From BOG-908 sp964242035 (GTDB taxonomy: Bacteria > Pseudomonadota > Alphaproteobacteria > Acetobacterales > Acetobacteraceae): a DNA stretch of 8,843 nt. The position numbers were made by a program, and so were the translations under genes. The notes below the pieces were generated by a model that was given only the letters and a program-made list of their open reading frames with translations, was not told the origin of the DNA and did not search any database. Location of the stretch: the NCBI GenBank assembly GCA_964242035.1, contig CAXTCL010000160.1, positions 1 to 8,843 of the forward strand, written 5' to 3'. Below, in pieces: positions 4,458 to 8,843 of the stretch (position 1 is its first letter; each line of letters opens with the position of its first letter).

Positions 4458-6713
4458 ATGGACGCCCAGACCCCACCCCCGTCCCGCACCCGTCGCATCG
4501 CCGACATCCTGCTCGGCCGGCTCGTCACCCTGGCGCTGGCCGCCACCGCAGCCGCGCTCGGCATCGGCAGCTTCTTCTTCATGTCCAGCGGCGCGCCCTT
4601 GGCCATACGGCCGAACCTCGTCACCGCTTTGGTGCTCTCCAACCTCAGCGTGCTCCTGCTGCTCGCTGCCTCGCTCGCCGGCAGGCTCACCCGCGTGCTG
4701 GTGGAGCGGCGGCGCGGCTCGGCCGGATCGCGCCTGCATGTCCGCCTGGTGCTGCTGTTCAGCGTGGTGGCCGTCATCCCCACTATCCTGGTGGGCGTCT
4801 TCGCCACCGCCTGGTTCTCGCTGGGCATACAGTTTTGGTTCAACGACCGCATACGCACCGCGCTGGAGGAGGGCCTGCAGGCCAGCCAGGGCTACCTGTC
4901 CGAACACCGCGACACCATCAAGACCGACGCGCTGGGCATGAAGGCCGACCTGGAACGCGCCGGCCGCGCCATGTTCGACGAGCCGGACGCCTTCCGCCAG
5001 ACGCTGGAGGGCCAGACCGCCCTGCGCGGCCTGGACGAGGTGGTGATCTTCGACCCCAGCAGCAGCAGCGTGCTGGTCAGCGCGGGGCTGATGGCAGGCG
5101 TAGGTGTGGGAAACATCCCACCGGGCGCGGTGGAGGCGGCGCGCGAGGGCGAGGTGCCGGTCCTGGGCAACGGGGCGGACACCGAAGTGCGCGCGCTGGT
5201 CCAGCTCAACTCCACCCCGCCGCTGATGATGATGCTCGAGCGCCCGGTGGACCCGCACATCCTGGCGCATATGCACTCCACCGAGGACGCGGTGGCCCAG
5301 TACGGCCGCCTGGATGCCAACCGCGCCAGCCTGCAGGTGACCTTCGCGCTCATCTTCGCGCTTGTGGCGCTGCTGGTGCTGGCGGCCGCCGTCTCTATTG
5401 GCCTGGTGCTGGCCAACCAGATCGCCCGCCCTGTCGGCTGGCTGATGCAGGCGGCCGAGCGCGTGCGCGGCGGCGACCTGGCGGTGCGCGTGCCGGAGAT
5501 CGCCAGCGACGACGAGCTGGCCGGGCTCAGCCGCGCCTTCAACCGCATGACCAACCAGCTCAGCGGCCAACGTGCCGAGCTGATGAGCGCCTACAGCCAG
5601 ATAGACGAGCGTCGCCGCTTCACCGAGACGGTGCTGTCCGGCGTCTCCGCCGGCGTGATCGGCCTGGACGGCGCCGGCCGGGTGGAGCTGCCGAACCGTG
5701 CCGCCAGCGCGCTGCTCGGCCTCGACATGGTGAGCCTGACTGGTCAACTGCTGGCAGAGCGCGTGCCCGAGATGGCGCCCATGCTGGCCGCCTGCATGGC
5801 CGCCCCGGAACGCCCGGCCACCGCCGAGATACAGGCCGGCAACCCGCGCCAGCGCCGCACTCTTCTGGTGCGCATAGGCGCCGAGCTGAAGGCTGGCAGC
5901 GCGCACGGCTTCGTTGTCACCTTCGACGATATCACCGAGCTGCAATCGGCCCAGCGCAAAGCCGCCTGGGCAGACGTGGCGCGCCGCATCGCCCATGAGA
6001 TCAAGAACCCGCTCACGCCGATACAGCTCAGCGCCGAGCGCCTGAAACGCCGCTTCGCCCGCGAGATCACGTCCGACCCCGAGACCTTCATCCAGTGCGC
6101 CGACACCATCGTGCGACACGTGGGCGACATCGGCCGCATGGTGGACGAGTTCTCCGCCTTCGCCCGCATGCCGCTGCCGGTGATACGGGTGGAGGATGTG
6201 GGCCGCGTGGCGCGTGAGGCGCTGATACTCCAGCGCACCGCGCATCCGGACATCGTCTGGACCACCGACATCCCCGACCGCGGCCCCGCCGGCCCGTGTG
6301 ACCGTCGCCTGCTGGGCCAGGCGCTGACCAACCTGCTCGTCAACGCGGCCGATTCGGTTGGCATGCGCGCGCGTCCCGAGGGCGAGACGGGCCACATCGG
6401 CGTGGCGGTGTCCGAGGCCGATGGGATGGTGCGAATCGCCGTAACCGATAACGGCATTGGCCTGCCACAGGGCGATCCCGCCCGCCTGACCGAGCCTTAC
6501 GTCACACACAAGCCCAAGGGAACCGGGCTGGGGCTTGCCATTGTCAAGAAGATCATGGAGGACCATGGCGGATCGGTCACACTGGACGACCGACAAGGCA
6601 CAGGCCCTGCCACAACTGGGGCGGTCGTGACGTTAACTCTTCCTGCGGCGCCGCTGACCGGCACCGTCAAAACGGACCTCATCGAGGAAGCGAAGGCTGC
6701 CGATGGCGCATGA
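4458..6713 (+). CDS. ntrY: NtrY-type membrane sensor histidine kinase
   Basis: A 751-residue inner-membrane kinase with full NtrY architecture. Three hydrophobic segments lie at about 22-42, 54-75 and 95-122, then a periplasmic stretch of about 170 residues and a fourth membrane helix at about 294-318. HAMP follows at about 319-372, a PAS domain at about 390-495, then the dimerisation/phosphoacceptor helix RRIAHEIKNPLTPIQLS with His513. The ATPase domain carries the N box TNLLVNAADS near 625, DNGIGLP near 664 and GTGLGLAIVKKI near 690. It would phosphorylate NtrX, whose start overlaps this gene by 11 bases, so the two are translationally coupled. NtrYX systems are linked to nitrogen, redox and envelope control in alphaproteobacteria. 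ATG at 4458 is chosen because the upstream in-frame extension is repeat sequence, but it has only a weak ribosome site (a C-rich stretch precedes it). No ntrBC genes are in view. Confidence 0.93.
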   Translation: MDAQTPPPSRTRRIADILLGRLVTLALAATAAALGIGSFFFMSSGAPLAIRPNLVTALVLSNLSVLLLLAASLAGRLTRVLVERRRGSAGSRLHVRLVLLFSVVAVIPTILVGVFATAWFSLGIQFWFNDRIRTALEEGLQASQGYLSEHRDTIKTDALGMKADLERAGRAMFDEPDAFRQTLEGQTALRGLDEVVIFDPSSSSVLVSAGLMAGVGVGNIPPGAVEAAREGEVPVLGNGADTEVRALVQLNSTPPLMMMLERPVDPHILAHMHSTEDAVAQYGRLDANRASLQVTFALIFALVALLVLAAAVSIGLVLANQIARPVGWLMQAAERVRGGDLAVRVPEIASDDELAGLSRAFNRMTNQLSGQRAELMSAYSQIDERRRFTETVLSGVSAGVIGLDGAGRVELPNRAASALLGLDMVSLTGQLLAERVPEMAPMLAACMAAPERPATAEIQAGNPRQRRTLLVRIGAELKAGSAHGFVVTFDDITELQSAQRKAAWADVARRIAHEIKNPLTPIQLSAERLKRRFAREITSDPETFIQCADTIVRHVGDIGRMVDEFSAFARMPLPVIRVEDVGRVAREALILQRTAHPDIVWTTDIPDRGPAGPCDRRLLGQALTNLLVNAADSVGMRARPEGETGHIGVAVSEADGMVRIAVTDNGIGLPQGDPARLTEPYVTHKPKGTGLGLAIVKKIMEDHGGSVTLDDRQGTGPATTGAVVTLTLPAAPLTGTVKTDLIEEAKAADGA

Positions 6714-8106
6714 AATCCTTATCGTTGACGACGAACCGGACATCCGGCTGCTGATTGACGGCATCCTGCGCGACGAAGGTTACGACACACGGCAGGCCGG
6801 CGACTCTGACGCGGCGATCGCGGCGTTCCGCGCCAGGCGCCCCTCGCTGATCCTGCTGGACGTGTGGCTGCAAGGCTCCCGCCTGGACGGCCTGGGCATA
6901 CTCAAGGCCCTGCACCGCGAAGAGCCGGCAGCCCCCGTGGTGATGATCTCCGGCCACGGCACCATCGAGACGGCGGTGGCCGCGATACAGCAGGGCGCCT
7001 ACGACTTCATCGAGAAGCCGTTCCAGACCGACCGCCTGCTGCTGATCATACGCCGCGCGCTGGAAGCCGCCCGCCTCGCGGCCGAAAACGCCGAGCTACG
7101 CCTGCGTGCCGGCCAGGAAGCCCAGCTCACCGGCGCCAGCCCCGCTTTGCACGCCGTGCGCAGCCAGATCGAGCGCGTGGCGCCCACGGGCTCGCGCGTG
7201 CTGATCACCGGCGCGGCCGGCAGCGGCAAGGAAGTGGTCGCGCGCACCATACACGCCCGCTCGCGGCGCGCCGAAGGCCCGTTCGTGGCGCTGAACTGCG
7301 CCACGCTGAACCCCGCCCGTTTCGAGGAGGAGCTGTTCGGTGTGGAAGCCGGCAACGACCCCGGCACGCTGCCGCGGCGCGCCGGCGTGCTGGAACGCGC
7401 CCATGGCGGCACGCTCCTGCTCGACGAGGTCAGCGACATGCCGCTGGAGACGCAAGGCAAGATCGTGCGCGCCCTGCAGGACCAGACCTTCGAGCGCATA
7501 GGCGGCAGCAGCCGCGTCAAGGTGGACGTCCGCGTGCTTGCCACCACAAACCGGGACCTGCAGCTCGAGATCGCCAACGCCCGCTTCCGCGAGGATCTGT
7601 ACTACCGCCTTGCCGTGGTCCCGATGCGCCTGCCCGGTTTGCGCGAACGCCGCGAGGATATACCAGAACTTGCCCGCCACTTCCTCACCCGCGCTGCCGA
7701 GTCCGCCGGCCTGCCCGGCCGCGAACTCTCCGCCGATGCGATCACCGCCCTGCAGGCCTATGACTGGCCGGGTAACGTCCGCCAGTTGCGCAACCTGATG
7801 GACTGGCTGCTCATCATGGCGCCCGGCGGCGCCGCCGAGCCGATACGCGCCGAGATGCTGCCGCCCGAGATCGGCCAGGGCGCGCCGGCATTGCTGAACT
7901 TCGACCCTACGGCTGACGTGATGGCTTTGCCGCTGCGCGAGGCGCGTGACATGTTCGAGACGCAGTATCTGCAGGCGCAATTGCTGCGTTTCGGCGGCAA
8001 CATTTCCCGCACGGCCGGGTTTGTTGGGATGGAGCGATCCGCCTTGCATCGCAAGCTGAAGCAGCTCGGCGTCAACTCCGAGGACCGCGAGAAAGTGACA
8101 GGTTAG
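6703..8106 (+). CDS. ntrX: NtrX response regulator, NtrC family, without GAFTGA
   Basis: A 467-residue regulator with three domains. The receiver (1-120) has the acidic pocket VDDE (8-11), phosphoacceptor Asp53 in LILLDVW and Lys105 in EKPF. The AAA+ domain has Walker A GAAGSGKE (170-177) in place of the usual GESGTGKE, and Walker B LLLDEV (238-243). The C-terminal Fis-type helix-turn-helix is NISRTAGFVGMERSALHRKL (433-452). Where sigma-54 activators carry GAFTGA, this protein reads LFGVEAGNDPGTLPRRAG, so the loop that contacts sigma-54 is missing. As in other alphaproteobacterial NtrX proteins, it may regulate sigma-70 promoters by direct binding. The ATG at 6703 has GAAGG at 6692-6696. It ends in tandem stops TAG TAA, the second belonging to the solo repeat arm. 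Confidence 0.93.
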   Translation: MAHEILIVDDEPDIRLLIDGILRDEGYDTRQAGDSDAAIAAFRARRPSLILLDVWLQGSRLDGLGILKALHREEPAAPVVMISGHGTIETAVAAIQQGAYDFIEKPFQTDRLLLIIRRALEAARLAAENAELRLRAGQEAQLTGASPALHAVRSQIERVAPTGSRVLITGAAGSGKEVVARTIHARSRRAEGPFVALNCATLNPARFEEELFGVEAGNDPGTLPRRAGVLERAHGGTLLLDEVSDMPLETQGKIVRALQDQTFERIGGSSRVKVDVRVLATTNRDLQLEIANARFREDLYYRLAVVPMRLPGLRERREDIPELARHFLTRAAESAGLPGRELSADAITALQAYDWPGNVRQLRNLMDWLLIMAPGGAAEPIRAEMLPPEIGQGAPALLNFDPTADVMALPLREARDMFETQYLQAQLLRFGGNISRTAGFVGMERSALHRKLKQLGVNSEDREKVTG

Positions 8107-8150
8107 TAAGCAAGGCCTTCTTTTTTGCAAAAAGAAGCAAAAAACTTTTG
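8107..8150 (+). repeat. Solo left arm of the hairpin repeat (copy 6)
   Basis: TAAGCAAGGCC (8107-8117) is followed by a hairpin with arms CTTCTTTTT (8117-8125) and AAAAAGAAG (8129-8137), loop TGC, and then AAAAAACTTTTG (8139-8150). No central GC partner or right arm follows. The next bases are the ribosome site of the FKBP gene. It lies directly behind the ntrX stop in the same orientation as the arms that follow other stop codons. Confidence 0.85.
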
Positions 8151-8164
8151 CTACCGGAGGCGTA

Positions 8165-8581
8165 ATGTTGAAGCGTGTTTTTCTACTTGGAGCATTTTTC
8201 TTGAGCCAGCCCACTTTTGCTGCCGACACCTATGTCACCATGCAGTCCGGCACGCAGTATCATGATGAAGTCGTGGGCAGCGGCGCCGAGCCGAAGGCCG
8301 GCCAGACGGTCAGCGTGCAATACACCGGCTGGCTGTACGAGAACGGCGCGAAAGGCGCGAAATTCGACAGCTCGCGCGATCGCAACGAGCCGTTCGAATT
8401 CGTGCTCGGCCAGGGCCACGTCATAGCTGGCTGGGACACCGGGGTCGCCACCATGCATGTCGGCGGCAAGCGCACGCTGATCATCCCGCCCGCCCAGGGC
8501 TACGGTGCCCGGGGCGCAGGCGGCGTGATCCCGCCGAACGCCACGCTGATCTTCGATGTGGAGTTGTTGGGAATCCAATAA
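8165..8581 (+). CDS. Exported FKBP-type peptidyl-prolyl cis-trans isomerase
   Basis: A 138-residue single-domain FKBP with an N-terminal export signal: MLKRVFLLGAFFLSQPTFA, probably cleaved after Ala19. The FKBP fold covers about 45-138. The FKBP12 active-site residues can all be placed: Tyr53 in VQYTGW, Phe67-Asp68 in FDSS, Val86-Ile87 and Trp90 in GHVIAGW, Tyr113 in GYGARG and Phe130 in LIFDVELL. It should speed up prolyl bond isomerisation and assist folding in the periplasm; it lacks the dimerisation domain of FkpA or Mip. ATG at 8165 is fixed by GGAGG at 8156-8160, four bases upstream. The gene starts 58 bases after ntrX with only a solo repeat arm between, so read-through from ntrYX is possible. 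Confidence 0.93.
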   Translation: MLKRVFLLGAFFLSQPTFAADTYVTMQSGTQYHDEVVGSGAEPKAGQTVSVQYTGWLYENGAKGAKFDSSRDRNEPFEFVLGQGHVIAGWDTGVATMHVGGKRTLIIPPAQGYGARGAGGVIPPNATLIFDVELLGIQ

Positions 8582-8650
8582 CCATGAGCTGGCTGCAGTA
8601 GAAATCATCCGCGACCACTATATAAAGTATCGACGTCCGGAGAGCGTATA
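8582..8650. other. Short intergenic region, FKBP gene to last gene
   Basis: This 69-base gap contains no copy of the repeat, unlike the six other gaps. It is locally A/T-rich around 8619-8632 (ACTATATAAAGTAT), which might hold promoter elements for the last gene, and has GGAG at 8639-8642 as a ribosome site. I saw no clear terminator for the FKBP gene. Confidence 0.4.
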
Positions 8651-8843
8651 ATGCCCCTCAAGAAGGTTGTTGTTGTTGCAGCCGGTGTTTCGTTAGCGAC
8701 AATTCCAGCTCGAGCGCGCCTGCTACCTTGCACGCCACTTACGTTCGACGCCAACGGCAGCGCCACGGTTCACGAGCACATACCCGACGCTGGAGGTCTG
8801 TGCTTCAGTTTTTCTGCACACGATGGACAGAAGGCGGACATAC
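8651..8843 (+). CDS. Exported protein of unknown function (3' partial)
   Basis: The first 64 codons of an open frame that runs off the window end. ATG at 8651 is preceded by GGAG at 8639-8642, eight bases away. The N-terminus MPLKKVVVVAAGVSLATIPARA is a textbook Sec signal peptide with two lysines, a hydrophobic core and an ARA cleavage site at about residue 22. The mature part begins RLLPCTPLTF and contains GGLCFSFSAHDGQKADI. The pattern of Cys, alternating aromatics, then a Gly-Gln turn is loosely like the start of PPC-type beta-sandwich modules of secreted proteins, but the match is too short to rely on. Two cysteines in the visible mature part may form a disulphide in the periplasm. I do not recognise the gene. 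It is downstream of and in the same direction as the FKBP gene. Confidence 0.65.
   Translation, partial: MPLKKVVVVAAGVSLATIPARARLLPCTPLTFDANGSATVHEHIPDAGGLCFSFSAHDGQKADI

Noticed and set aside
4422..6596. Minus-strand open frame of more than 700 codons opposite ntrY
   Set aside because: It is antisense to a complete, motif-rich NtrY, its composition is rich in His, Gln, Gly and Ala as expected of a GC-rich shadow frame, and it shows no recognisable domain.
180..8150. CRISPR array or insertion-sequence remnant as the origin of the repeats
   Set aside because: The copies are about 1-4 kb apart, sit at gene junctions, are inverted within each unit and have no regular spacers. No transposase, flanking target duplication or long open frame is associated with them.
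8647..8652. TATAAT as a -10 box
   Set aside because: It overlaps the ATG at 8651 of the last gene, so it cannot be that gene's promoter unless the true start is downstream; no -35 was found at the right distance.

Overview
The window is high-GC DNA that looks alphaproteobacterial. The main reason is a complete ntrY-ntrX sensor-regulator pair, which is typical of that class. The intergenic A/T-palindrome repeats remind me of Acetobacteraceae genomes, but that assignment is an impression I could not check.

Layout from left to right: (1) the 3' end of an acyl-CoA dehydrogenase; (2) a secreted, probably lipid-anchored protein with two retropepsin-like (DTG) domains; (3) a PIG3-type NAD(P)H quinone oxidoreductase; (4) an alpha/beta hydrolase of the YbfF type with a TTG start; (5) on the minus strand, convergent with the hydrolase, a crotonase-fold acyl-CoA enzyme whose residues resemble an enoyl-CoA isomerase more than a hydratase; (6) divergent from it, ntrY and ntrX, overlapping by 11 bases; (7) an exported FKBP-type peptidyl-prolyl isomerase; (8) the start of an unrecognised exported protein, cut by the window end. 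The genes are mostly housekeeping or metabolic. The acyl-CoA dehydrogenase and the crotonase suggest fatty-acyl-CoA metabolism nearby. NtrYX is a membrane-to-nucleoid signalling pair, here without the usual ntrBC or trkA/hfq neighbours in view.

The most striking signal lies between the genes. Six of the eight gene junctions carry a member of one repeat family. The other two are the ntrY/ntrX overlap and the gap after the FKBP gene. The full form is about 130-180 bp: an A/T-rich hairpin, a long central stem whose GC-rich tip differs from copy to copy, then a second A/T-rich hairpin in the opposite orientation. Substitutions in one half of a stem are matched in the other half, both in the outer hairpins and in the central stem. 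The pairing has therefore been kept while the sequence changed. Outer ends of the element contribute stop codons to at least two genes. One copy fills the whole divergent promoter region of the crotonase and ntrY genes, another appears to supply a ribosome binding site, and a decayed copy has become the signal-peptide coding region of the protease-like gene. These elements also stay open in some frames, which creates false N-terminal extensions of neighbouring genes.
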